Source: Bacillota bacterium (GTDB lineage: Bacteria > Bacillota > Clostridia > Acetivibrionales > JAMNYG01). From it: a stretch of DNA of 48,935 nucleotides. The position numbers and the translations under genes are program-made. Where the stretch lies: assembly GCA_023622945.1 (NCBI GenBank), contig JAMNYG010000145.1, positions 1-48,935 of the forward strand. The letters are read 5' to 3'. The notes below the pieces were generated by a model. The model ran no database searches. It was given only the letters and a program-made list of their open reading frames with translations, and had not been told where the DNA came from. This document shows positions 1 to 7,357 of the stretch, piece by piece; positions within the stretch are counted from its first letter, which is position 1; each line of letters starts with the position of its first letter.

Positions 1-395
1 ACAAATGTGCTTATGGTTTTCTCCAGGAGATCCTTTCCCTGGAATATCCGTCGGAAGGATGAGTTATACCAGATGATGGTTCCGTTCAGCTCCAGAATCA
101 CCATAGGCATGGGAAAATTAAGCAGAGTGTCCCTTGTAGCGGTATCTATGTTGAAATTCAGGTTTTCTATATATTTGGTAAGCTCTTTTTGCCTTATGTA
201 ATTTGTCCTGTAATTGTAATATACCAGAAAAATCAGCAGGACATACCCCGGTATGGCTACCCAGAACTCCAATATTCCTATTACGATAACCAGTATGAAA
301 ATAATCCACAGGTAAAAACTTGCACGGGGTATGAAAATCCCTGAGAATTTCCTGTTGTCTTTATTATCAAATTTTTTGTTATCTGTACTGTCCAT
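1..395 (-). CDS. gdpP: GdpP/YybT-type c-di-AMP phosphodiesterase, 5' part
   Basis: The gene runs off the left edge; only about 131 N-terminal codons are present. The start is hydrophilic (MDSTDNKKFDNKDN), then come two membrane segments (about residues 27-45 and 46-62) and the beginning of a PAS-like domain with the stretch TRDTLLNFPMPMVILELNG, which is typical of the GdpP/YybT family. Known members are membrane proteins with a degenerate PAS, a degenerate GGDEF and a DHH/DHHA1 domain that hydrolyse cyclic di-AMP. The catalytic DHH part lies outside the window, so activity cannot be judged. The start is uncertain: an in-frame ATG at 410 abuts an AAAGGA box with no spacing, while the ATG at 395 lies 15 nt from it. 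Confidence 0.82.
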   Translation of the reverse strand, partial: MDSTDNKKFDNKDNRKFSGIFIPRASFYLWIIFILVIVIGILEFWVAIPGYVLLIFLVYYNYRTNYIRQKELTKYIENLNFNIDTATRDTLLNFPMPMVILELNGTIIWYNSSFRRIFQGKDLLEKTISTF

Positions 396-491
396 AAGAA
401 AGAATATCATTCCTTTGGATTTATTAAATTCTTATGAATTACCAATAATTAGCCAAAAAATTCAAATTCCTGTGATTCACCTGTAATTTAC

Positions 492-836
492 CTAAAAATT
501 CTTGATTTTGTTCCTTGAAGAATCAAGGTGCTTTGATAATTCCGACAAATCGCCGTAATGCTTCTCAACATCGTTTTCCTCGATCAGGCCGAGCTTTATC
601 TTGTTATGTATTTTAATTTCAATCAAATTATAGCTGATGCCCAGCCTCCTGCCCAGCAAATAGCATATCAGTATGATATTTGACAGCGTATCTGCCACGG
701 TATCATGCACTTCTTCCTTCATCCCGTTGACCAGTGCCTTGAAAAGATTGGCTATATCGGTAAGCAGCTCGCTTTTTAGCCACTCAATTATTTTTATGTT
801 TCTTGTGATGTCAATCTCTTTTTCAAACATGCCCAT
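492..836 (-). CDS. MazG-like family protein
   Basis: A 114-residue, largely helical protein with an ATG behind a good ribosome site (GAGGTGG, 4 nt spacing). It resembles the short MazG-like family of Firmicutes: an N-terminal region (DITRNIKIIEWLKSELLTDI) and a central segment with acidic residues (EEVHDTVADTLSNIILICYL). MazG-type proteins are all-alpha NTP pyrophosphohydrolases using an ExxE...D metal site. Here only part of that set (E-E-H-D around residues 41-45, then D49) can be picked out, so catalysis is unproven. It lies between pheA and gdpP, close to the rpsF-ssb-rpsR genes. Confidence 0.62.
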   Translation of the reverse strand: MGMFEKEIDITRNIKIIEWLKSELLTDIANLFKALVNGMKEEVHDTVADTLSNIILICYLLGRRLGISYNLIEIKIHNKIKLGLIEENDVEKHYGDLSELSKHLDSSRNKIKNF

Positions 837-946
837 AAAACCACCTCGTTAAATGGTTGACCGGTAACGCTATGCTATAATTATATATCAAAGCCCTATC
901 GTAAGGATTATTTCCCGTCAACCTGGCGGATTATTACTGTCCGGCG

Positions 947-1780
947 CTATTCCGGGTACCTGGGATAGGATCCCAGCAGTTTGAAAAAAGAAGTTTTCCT
1001 TTTCACCATTGTCAGCGCATCCCTTACCTGTTCATCATCCCTGTGACCCTCAATGTCGGTAAAAAATATGTACCTGCCCAGCTGACCCCTGGCGGGCCTG
1101 GACTCTATTCTTGTCATATTTATATCCCACAGGTTAAAAATCCCAAGGATCTTGTAAAGGCTTCCGGGTCTATCCTCAGTTGAGAATATTATGGACGTCT
1201 TGTCCTTGCCGGTGGGAGGCGCATCCGTTGTGGAAATCACCACGAACCGCGTCTGATTGTTATTTTCATCCTGTATATCCTTTTCCAGTACATCCAGTCC
1301 GTAAACTTCAGCAGCAGTTATGGAGCCTATAGCCGCTGAATCACCCTTTCCGCCTGCCACTTCAATGGCTGCAGCAGCCGTGCTGTAAACAAGGATCACC
1401 TCGGCCTGCGGAAAATTCTTTCTCAGGTATTCCCTGCACTGTCCTACGGGTTGAGTGTGGGATATTATGCGTTTAATATCTGCCTTTCCGGTACCCTTCT
1501 TTACTAGGAGGTTCTGCCTTATCGGTATGATGATCTCCCCCTTGATCTTCAAATCTATTTCAGGTGAAGACATCATGTCCAAGGTAGCATTTACAGCACC
1601 TTCAATGGAATTTTCAATAGGCATCACAGCCTCATCTATAATTCCGTTATGTACTGCAAGTATGATATCAGGTATGGAACTGAAATCGCAGCAGCAAAAG
1701 CCTTCCTTTCCGGAAATATATTTCTCTGCCGCCTCTTGCGAAAAAGTTCCCCTTGGTCCGAGGAACCCTACCCTTTTCAT
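947..1780 (-). CDS. pheA: Prephenate dehydratase
   Basis: Catalyses decarboxylation and dehydration of prephenate to phenylpyruvate, the committed step to phenylalanine. At 277 residues it has the usual length of a monofunctional enzyme. The N-terminus MKRVGFLGPRGTFSQEAA is the family signature, the catalytic TRF triad is at residues 177-179, and a C-terminal ACT domain carries the phenylalanine-binding ESRP motif at 226-229, so feedback inhibition by Phe is expected. The frame stays open to 1906, but the extra sequence is not family-like. A GGGAG box sits 11 nt before the ATG at 1780 and only 2 nt before an ATG at 1789, which is why 1780 was chosen. It is not chorismate-mutase fused. Confidence 0.93.
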   Translation of the reverse strand: MKRVGFLGPRGTFSQEAAEKYISGKEGFCCCDFSSIPDIILAVHNGIIDEAVMPIENSIEGAVNATLDMMSSPEIDLKIKGEIIIPIRQNLLVKKGTGKADIKRIISHTQPVGQCREYLRKNFPQAEVILVYSTAAAAIEVAGGKGDSAAIGSITAAEVYGLDVLEKDIQDENNNQTRFVVISTTDAPPTGKDKTSIIFSTEDRPGSLYKILGIFNLWDINMTRIESRPARGQLGRYIFFTDIEGHRDDEQVRDALTMVKRKTSFFKLLGSYPRYPE

Positions 1781-1974
1781 ATAGTTCATAACTCCCTGTA
1801 ATTTTTTATATTCCCTATGATAAATATTGACACGTCCCGCGGGAATTATTACAAACGATCCCCCGGGAAAACACCTTTCCTGAAACAGTAGTATATATAA
1901 TATCACTTTTTGACGTGATTTCCAAGATAAATATCATTAAGCACTCTGCCGTGCAACTTTAAAGGCGTTCAAAA

Positions 1975-2040
1975 AAGGGACACCATCTCAAGAAGGATAC
2001 CTGCCTTATCGGGTGTATCCCTCTTTGAAATATGTCCCCT
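1975..2040. repeat. Long imperfect inverted repeat between rpsR and pheA
   Basis: A nested hairpin: outer arms GGGACA/TGTCCC, then TCAA/TTGA, and an inner GGATAC/GTATCC stem. It follows rpsR and could end the rpsF operon, but no run of T follows the stem on the minus strand. The outer arms resemble the GGGACAC/GTGTCCC arms of the dispersed repeats elsewhere in the window, so it may be a decayed copy of that family. Confidence 0.45.
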
Positions 2041-2099
2041 CCGTTTTGTGCCAAGCTGTATCCTTAAGGGTCAGGTCTTTTTGCACAATCGCCGCACCA

Positions 2100-2378
2100 T
2101 TATTCAGCCGTGTACGGCAGCAGAGCGATATGCCTTGCCCTCTTGATGGCAACCGTCAGCTGACGCTGATGCTTTGCGCAATTTCCGGAAATCCTTCTGG
2201 GAAGTATCTTACCTCTTTCAGAAATATATTTTCTTAACCTTGCGACATCCTTGTAATCTATTCTTTCAACTTTATCAACACAGAATGCGCAGACCTTTTT
2301 TCTGCTTTTTCTTGTCTTTACCACTTTGGTTTCGTTCTTATCCGCACCGTCTTTCTTTTCCTTCTTGGTCCCCGACAT
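2100..2378 (-). CDS. rpsR: 30S ribosomal protein S18
   Basis: A 92-residue S18 with a charged N-terminal extension and the conserved core from KVCAFC through [13 protein letters not shown]. The CxxC and downstream Cys/His mark the zinc-binding form of the protein. It pairs with S6 on the small-subunit platform and ends the operon rpsF-ssb-rpsR, the standard order in Firmicutes. A GGAGGAG box precedes the ATG with 10 nt between. Confidence 0.97.
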   Translation of the reverse strand: MSGTKKEKKDGADKNETKVVKTRKSRKKVCAFCVDKVERIDYKDVARLRKYISERGKILPRRISGNCAKHQRQLTVAIKRARHIALLPYTAE

Positions 2379-2405
2379 ATCTATTTTTCTCCTCCTTTCC
2401 GCCGA

Positions 2406-2819
2406 CTAGAATGGCAAATCGTCGTCATCCTCAATGGGATAGAATCCGTCTATCTGATCTCCAGGAACATTTTCGGTCCTGTCAGGCATTCCTTCCGACT
2501 TCCTGCTTTCAACAAAATATGCTTCTTCAGCGATAACCTCAGTCACGTAATGCCTTCTTCCTTCGCTGTCATCCCAGGTTCTCGTCTGAATCCTTCCGAT
2601 TATCGCGAGCTTGGACCCTTTATTAAAATACCTGCATATAAATTCTGCAGTCTTGGACCATGCCTGGCAGTTGATAAAATCAGTCTGCCTTTCTTCGCCC
2701 TGCCTTGCAAACCTCCTGTCTACAGCAAGAGTAAAACTGCAGACGGCGGTATTGGTATTGCTGGTATAGCGAAGTTCAGGGTCTTTTGTAAGCCTTCCCA
2801 TTAAAACAACTTTATTCAT
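2406..2819 (-). CDS. ssb: Single-stranded DNA-binding protein
   Basis: A 137-residue OB-fold protein that coats single-stranded DNA during replication, repair and recombination. The start MNKVVLMGRLTKDPELRYT and the motif FINCQAWSKTAEFICRYF are typical. The acidic tail ends in DDDDLPF, the interaction tip that recruits partners such as PriA, RecO and exonuclease I. It lies 9 bp after rpsF and 27 bp before rpsR in the same transcript. Confidence 0.97.
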   Translation of the reverse strand: MNKVVLMGRLTKDPELRYTSNTNTAVCSFTLAVDRRFARQGEERQTDFINCQAWSKTAEFICRYFNKGSKLAIIGRIQTRTWDDSEGRRHYVTEVIAEEAYFVESRKSEGMPDRTENVPGDQIDGFYPIEDDDDLPF

Positions 2820-2828
2820 GGAATCACC

Positions 2829-3116
2829 CTATTTTTCCTTTTTAACAATCAGATATTTCATTATACCGTCGGTGATCTTAAAGATTCTTTCAAGCTCGCG
2901 TGGAAAATCTGATTCTGCGCTGAAATCGGCCAATACATAATAACCTTCGGTCTTGTCCTTTATCTTATATGCAAGCTTTCTTTTACCCCATTCATCGATG
3001 TTCTCCAACTGAGCCGAAGTTTCCAGCAGATTCCTGAATCTTTCAACCATTGCTGCTGTAGCTTCTTCATCCAGATCTGGGCTGATGATAAAAAGAGTTT
3101 CATACTTGTTCAACAT
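2829..3116 (-). CDS. rpsF: 30S ribosomal protein S6
   Basis: A 95-residue S6 of normal length with the ferredoxin-like fold, the start MLNKYETLFIISPDLDEE and the conserved GKRKLAYKI segment. It binds S18 on the platform of the 30S subunit. It is the first gene of the operon, with a GGAGGAGGTG ribosome site and a sigma-A promoter about 75 bp upstream. S6-S18 complexes often repress their own operon through the leader, and a candidate site is annotated separately. Confidence 0.97.
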   Translation of the reverse strand: MLNKYETLFIISPDLDEEATAAMVERFRNLLETSAQLENIDEWGKRKLAYKIKDKTEGYYVLADFSAESDFPRELERIFKITDGIMKYLIVKKEK

Positions 3117-3141
3117 TCGACTTCACCTCCTCCCGGACTAA

Positions 3142-3165
3142 CGGCCCTGCAACCAGAGTGCAGAG
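3142..3165 (-). promoter_or_regulatory. Possible S6:S18 autoregulatory hairpin in the rpsF leader
   Basis: On the minus strand the leader folds a short CTCTGCA/TGCAGGG hairpin followed at once by CCG, just upstream of the rpsF ribosome site. Known S6:S18 leaders present a CCG trinucleotide in a bulge that mimics the 16S rRNA site. The match is short and was judged by eye. Confidence 0.35.
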
Positions 3166-3189
3166 CAAGGATTACAATTATAATAATTT

Positions 3190-3218
3190 ATTGTAACATG
3201 AGGTAAAATTTTATGCAA
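3190..3218 (-). promoter_or_regulatory. Sigma-A promoter of rpsF-ssb-rpsR
   Basis: On the minus strand TTGCAT and TACAAT are separated by exactly 17 nt. Transcription would start near 3183, giving a leader of roughly 65 nt before rpsF. Confidence 0.7.
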
Positions 3219-3235
3219 GAAACATTTTAAAAAAA

Positions 3236-3306
3236 CCAGGGGTCAGGGAAAGATCCCGGGTCAGGATTGACCCCGCAGCAAAATTTGATCCGGACCTGAC
3301 CCCCGT
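3236..3306. repeat. GGGTCAGG inverted-repeat element upstream of manA
   Basis: Two GGGTCAGG words, an inner GACCCC and a final CCTGACCCCC build a foldable element of about 70 bp in the divergent region between rpsF and manA. A further single GGGTCAGG occurs at 2066. It has no coding potential and is not a clean terminator. It may be an intergenic repeat or a transcribed hairpin. Confidence 0.5.
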
Positions 3307-3432
3307 GATTTCCTGAAAGCGTTCACCCGGAATAATCGTTGCAAAAAGCCTTGTCTCTATAGTAAACTTTCCTTGTGAATATTATAGGATTAAATGATAA
3401 AATTTATCCACATTCTGACGGAGGCTGAACAT

Positions 3433-4482
3433 ATGTTATACCCACTGAAATTCATACCTGTGTATAAAGACTATCCCTGGGGCGGAAGGAATTTTGAAAA
3501 GTTCGGAAGAATCCTGCCTGACGGCATCATAGCCGAAAGCTGGGAAGTATCCTGTCATCCCAACGGTGTAAGCATAGTTTCGGAAGGGGAACTGGCCGGA
3601 ACAAGCCTTCCGGAGCTGGTTGAAAGATACGGCAGGAAGCTTATGGGGACTGCACTTCCCGAAAAGGACATAAAGAAATTCCCGCTTCTTGTAAAATTCA
3701 TAGATGCGGATAAAAACCTCTCTGTCCAGGTCCATCCCGATGATGCATATGCGCAGGCCAATGAAAACGGAGAATATGGAAAAAATGAAATGTGGTATAT
3801 CATATCGGCAAAACCGGGGGCAAGACTGGTGTACGATGTGAAACCGGGAATTGACAGGGAAGCCTTTTCCCAAGCCATAAAGGAAAACAGGGTTGAAAGC
3901 TGCCTTAATTACGTTGAAGTGTTTCCCGGTGACGTAATCAACATACCGGCAGGACTGGTTCATGCCATAGGAGAAGGTATTATGCTGGCAGAAATACAGC
4001 AGAATTCCGACGTCACTTACAGGGTTTACGATTACGGTCGCAAGGGACGCACCCTTCACATAAAGCAGGCCCTTGACGTCATCGACTTCAATTCCACGGG
4101 AAGAAAGCCCAAGACCACGGGTCTTAAGGTGCTCCATCCGTCGGGCTCATCCGTCACTTACCTTGTAGCCAATGGGTACTTCTCGGTGGAGCTTTATGAG
4201 ATATCCGGAAAAACGGATGAAAGGGCCGACGGAAGCCGCTTCTTCATATACACCTTTATAGAAGGAGAAGGAAATATAACCTGGGATTCCGGCACAACAA
4301 GCATAAAAGGTGGCGAAACCATTCTCATTCCTGCATGCCTCGGAGAATACTCAATTGCCGGACGGCTTAAGGCACTGAAATCCTATGTTCCTGACATTGA
4401 AGAAAATGTGATCAGGCCCTTAAAGCAGGCAGGTTATTCTGAGAACGAGATTTTTGAAAACGTTGCCGGACTGGCCAGGTAA
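3433..4482 (+). CDS. manA: Mannose-6-phosphate isomerase, class I
   Basis: A 349-residue zinc-dependent isomerase that interconverts mannose 6-phosphate and fructose 6-phosphate, linking mannose use and GDP-mannose supply to glycolysis. The cupin metal site is visible as VQVHPDD with a downstream Glu, and as GLVHAIGEG; the start MLYPLKFIPVYKDYPWGG is family-typical. The ATG at 3433 was chosen over one at 3394 because GGAGG lies 8 nt before it and similarity begins there. It stands alone on the plus strand and converges with the rhomboid-fold gene. Confidence 0.93.
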   Translation: MLYPLKFIPVYKDYPWGGRNFEKFGRILPDGIIAESWEVSCHPNGVSIVSEGELAGTSLPELVERYGRKLMGTALPEKDIKKFPLLVKFIDADKNLSVQVHPDDAYAQANENGEYGKNEMWYIISAKPGARLVYDVKPGIDREAFSQAIKENRVESCLNYVEVFPGDVINIPAGLVHAIGEGIMLAEIQQNSDVTYRVYDYGRKGRTLHIKQALDVIDFNSTGRKPKTTGLKVLHPSGSSVTYLVANGYFSVELYEISGKTDERADGSRFFIYTFIEGEGNITWDSGTTSIKGGETILIPACLGEYSIAGRLKALKSYVPDIEENVIRPLKQAGYSENEIFENVAGLAR

Positions 4483-4534
4483 GTATTGGGACGACGTATA
4501 TTTAAAATTGCCGTCGTAAAATACGCGCGTCACA

Positions 4535-4572
4535 CAGCCCTCTTTTTCAGGGGGCGTTTATTATTTTTATTC
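4535..4572. terminator. Weak terminator between convergent genes
   Basis: A GCCCT/AGGGGC hairpin with a T-rich loop, followed by GTTTATTATTTTTA on the plus strand just after manA. The stem is short, so the call is tentative; it sits where two genes converge. Confidence 0.4.
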
Positions 4573-5367
4573 CTTAATATGCTCATGTGTATGAAGATGC
4601 TCCATGCAGTATTCGTAGTTCCCCTTGCAATCCAGGCAATATCTGAATTCCATCTTCGGGTCATCTTTTTCGGTTATACCGCAAATACAGCATTTATGAA
4701 TTGTTGTTTTCTTCGGTATTTGAGACCGAAAGCGCTGCCCCTGGAGGTAAGCCTTTCTTCTGGTTTTGAGGCTTATCACAATGTCCTTTCCAAAAAATAT
4801 CATGTAATTTACTATCGAAACAACGGCAAAAATCTTGTATTCAAACGGAATATTCCAGTTTAACACGGTAAACGCCAGATATCCCCAGTTAAGCCATGCG
4901 AGATATTTTACCTTTACAGGCAATATGAAAAACAGTAAAAGCCTAAAATCGGGGTATATCCTTGCAAAGGCGAGAAACAGAGAAGTATTCAGATAAGTGG
5001 GCGTTGCAACCTGGCCCGTGATAAAAGAGGATATGGTGGTTAAAAGCATGCCTGTGAAATAATAAACGTTGAACTTAAAGCTTCCCCATTCATTCTCCAG
5101 GGCACTCCCTGCCAGGTAGTAGAAATACAGTGCAAATATGCCCAGAAAAGAAGTATCAGGCGGTATAAAGATATAAGTTACAATCCTCCATACCTGGCCT
5201 TTCAGCACCAGTTGCGGATCCAGGGCAATCTTCCGGAGGAAATTCCCTGACGGATCCACACGCATAAGCAGTAAAGTTAAGGCATTAAGGGCAACGATAT
5301 ATGTCATCAGGTTTCTTATGGCATATCGTCCGAATTTCCGTTCCAATTTGTCCAGCCAGCCCGCCAT
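4567..5367 (-). CDS. Rhomboid-fold membrane protein, probably inactive, with C-terminal Zn ribbon
   Basis: A 266-residue protein with about six membrane segments. The rhomboid L1 feature E-x-EWGSFKF is present after the first segments. The catalytic GxSG of rhomboid proteases is missing: the corresponding place reads YLNTSLFLAFA, and no catalytic His follows. It is therefore closer to derlin/UBAC2-like pseudoproteases. The cytosolic tail carries CCICG and CLDC followed by a C/H cluster (YCMEHLHTHEH) that looks like zinc binding. An ATG at 5367 with GAGAGGTG six nt upstream is preferred to a GTG at 5376 that overlaps that site. Substrate and role are unknown. Confidence 0.72.
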   Translation of the reverse strand: MAGWLDKLERKFGRYAIRNLMTYIVALNALTLLLMRVDPSGNFLRKIALDPQLVLKGQVWRIVTYIFIPPDTSFLGIFALYFYYLAGSALENEWGSFKFNVYYFTGMLLTTISSFITGQVATPTYLNTSLFLAFARIYPDFRLLLFFILPVKVKYLAWLNWGYLAFTVLNWNIPFEYKIFAVVSIVNYMIFFGKDIVISLKTRRKAYLQGQRFRSQIPKKTTIHKCCICGITEKDDPKMEFRYCLDCKGNYEYCMEHLHTHEHIKE

Positions 5368-5477
5368 CCGGTACACCTCTCACATCAAGATATAAAGGGT
5401 ATATAATGACTTTTAATTTAGCAATGTTATACTGTGATTATATCACGGATTGGAAACAAAGGATGATAAAATTTCCC

Positions 5478-5548
5478 CAAAAAACAAAAAGACAGGCAAA
5501 AGAGACGGGCTCAACCTCATACGGTTTTACAGCAACCCGTCTCCTGTC
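5478..5548 (-). terminator. Rho-independent terminator after the CBM protein gene
   Basis: On the minus strand GACAGGAGACGGG pairs with CCCGTCTC and CCTGTC across a loop of about 27 nt, followed by CTTTTTGTTTTTT. Placed 40 bp after the stop codon at 5589. Confidence 0.8.
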
Positions 5549-5588
5549 CGTCTTCACGAAAACAAGGAGGATTTCCCTTATTTAAGTT

Positions 5589-7088
5589 TTACTTCAGTGC
5601 AGCCGCCTGAAGTGTTATGTGGCCTGTATTGGCCTGGTATTCGCTGTCAAGAGTATATCTTATAATCAGCTTCTGCCCGTCCTTGGCTGCTCTGAAGCTC
5701 AGGGTTACCACGTTGGTGACTATATCGGAGGGAGAGTCTATATAGCAAGAGTAAACAGGTGCGCTGTTGTCGCTTAGCCGGGCTTCAAGCTTGCCTTTGG
5801 CCTTCCAGGCGCCGACATATAAGCTGAGGGTCTTTTGGTCAGTACCTGCCGGAACCGTTATTTCAAATCCATTTCCCTTTCCGGATGTAAATATGGCAGG
5901 AACAACACCTGCAGCGCTTTCAGTGGGCGTCCCGTCACTCCAGGAATAGGAAACAGAATTTTGCGAGATCCAGGTAACAGAACCGTTTCCTACCTTGGTA
6001 AAATTGCTGATTTGCCGGGTAACACCTTTTTTTCGGTTAAAACCTGATACATCCTTGTATCCCCAATGAACCCAGTCAAGAGCGCCCTGCCTGCTTAAAT
6101 TTACATTTCCCGATACGGTGGAGACACTGCCGGTCAGAATTCCGGGTGCAGACACGGTGATATTGTCGATGTTTACATTTCCCGTATCATTTCTATCATA
6201 AACATAAGTTATCACGTTTTTTCCTGCTTTAAGTTCAAGCCTTTCGTTTTTAACATCCCATTTGTTCCAGTCGGACAAATTCTTAAGAACGGTCTGCTTT
6301 ACCTTTTTTCCGTTTACCAGTATCGATAAAGTCCTGTCTTCTCCTGTTGCATTTGCGAATCTTAAGCTTACGTCATAGTAACCTGAATCGGGAACGTTTA
6401 CCGTGAATGCACAAGAGGCGCCTTTGTTCCAGTATCCGCTGACATATCCCGTGCCGGTGTATCCGCTGTATAATTTGCTGACGGATGCACCTCCTGAAAG
6501 CTCCGCTTTTTCCGCCTCATAGGTTACTGCCTCATAATTATTCTCTTCCTGGTCCAAATCCATTTCCAATGCTTCGGATATGAATTTCAACAGAACTATT
6601 GTGCCGTTCTTTTTATATACGGATGTTTTTCTCAAGTCCATTTCAATGTTATTGATCTTGGCCATGTGAGTGACAAAATTAATGGTTATAACTCTGTCGC
6701 CTTTTTTAATGGTGGCAATGCGGGCCTTGCTGTCCCACTCCACATCCGCTCCAAGGTTTTTCTCAACTGCATTTACCGGAATAAGCAGTCTGTTGTATTT
6801 TATCACCGATGAATTCTTTACTTTTACCTTCTTGCCGTTTACGTAATAGTGCTTATCGTCGTTTTTACTGCTGTCATTATAGTTCTTCAGGTATTCATCC
6901 AGCATCTTTATAACTTTCTCGACTACTTCATATCCTTTGTATTTGTTTTCATAATATTTCTTAAGCTGCTCAACGATTTTTTCAAGGGATTTTATGTTGT
7001 CCTTATCATCATCGCCCTTTGCATAAACAACGCTGAAGGACGACAGCAGTAAGATTACAGCAAGAATCAAACATACTATCCTTTTCAT
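5589..7088 (-). CDS. Secreted protein: copper amine oxidase N-like domain, CBM6/35-like module, unknown C-terminal domain
   Basis: A 499-residue exported protein. Residues 1-23 form a signal peptide ending VVYA. A lysine-rich helical stretch follows (25-70). Residues about 85-185 match the copper amine oxidase N-terminal-like domain common in clostridial surface proteins (YYVNGKKVKVKN, LLIPVNAVEKNLGADVEWD). Residues about 190-312 form a beta-sandwich carbohydrate-binding module of the CBM6/CBM35 type (YEAEKAELSGGA, YWNKGASCAFTVNVPDSGYY, NIDNITVS). The last 165 residues are beta-rich and not recognised. No catalytic domain is seen, so a binding, scaffolding or sensing role at the cell surface is likely. 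The ATG at 7088 follows GGGAGG by 7 nt. A SigI-type promoter lies upstream. Confidence 0.8.
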   Translation of the reverse strand: MKRIVCLILAVILLLSSFSVVYAKGDDDKDNIKSLEKIVEQLKKYYENKYKGYEVVEKVIKMLDEYLKNYNDSSKNDDKHYYVNGKKVKVKNSSVIKYNRLLIPVNAVEKNLGADVEWDSKARIATIKKGDRVITINFVTHMAKINNIEMDLRKTSVYKKNGTIVLLKFISEALEMDLDQEENNYEAVTYEAEKAELSGGASVSKLYSGYTGTGYVSGYWNKGASCAFTVNVPDSGYYDVSLRFANATGEDRTLSILVNGKKVKQTVLKNLSDWNKWDVKNERLELKAGKNVITYVYDRNDTGNVNIDNITVSAPGILTGSVSTVSGNVNLSRQGALDWVHWGYKDVSGFNRKKGVTRQISNFTKVGNGSVTWISQNSVSYSWSDGTPTESAAGVVPAIFTSGKGNGFEITVPAGTDQKTLSLYVGAWKAKGKLEARLSDNSAPVYSCYIDSPSDIVTNVVTLSFRAAKDGQKLIIRYTLDSEYQANTGHITLQAAALK

Positions 7089-7160
7089 CCAATTCCCTCC
7101 CAACCTTTTACACCTTTTTGATGATTTTTCACCTTGCTGCCGGCAGCTTTATGAATATAA

Positions 7161-7188
7161 TTCGTCATTTCCATGAGAAATATTGGGG
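7161..7188 (-). promoter_or_regulatory. SigI-type promoter of the CBM protein gene
   Basis: On the minus strand TACCCCA is followed, 20 nt after the CCCC, by CGAA. Spacing and both elements are the same as in the sigI promoter at 9477-9504. SigI promoters are known for a C-rich -35 and a CGWA-type -10. The start site would fall about 65-70 bp before the ATG. Confidence 0.68.
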
Positions 7189-7215
7189 TAAAATAAAAAT
7201 AATTCTATAAATGTA

Positions 7216-7247
7216 ACAAGCCACCTTTTCAGGTGGCTCTTGTGATT
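7216..7247 (-). terminator. Terminator-like hairpin after rsgI
   Basis: A GCCACCT/AGGTGGC stem with a TTTC loop, extended by ACAAG/CTTGT with a small bulge. On the minus strand an AT-rich but interrupted T tract follows. It separates sigI-rsgI from the CBM gene and its own promoter, so partial read-through is possible. Confidence 0.5.
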
Positions 7248-7357
7248 TTTCATGATTTTTCCTTTTTTCTTCTTAACTTACCGTTCTCTTGGTTTGTTTC
7301 TGCCCGTCATTCTTTTTTTATCCGGCGTTTCTGCTGTCATTATTCCTTCCGTCCGTC

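Noticed and set aside
3436-4137. 233-residue frame antisense to manA
   Set aside because: It lies fully opposite a clear mannose-6-phosphate isomerase gene and shows no family motif.
5491-5548. Possible riboswitch-like fold after the CBM gene
   Set aside because: It lacks the conserved cores of c-di-GMP, SAM or cobalamin riboswitches and ends in a T run after a gene, so it is a terminator.
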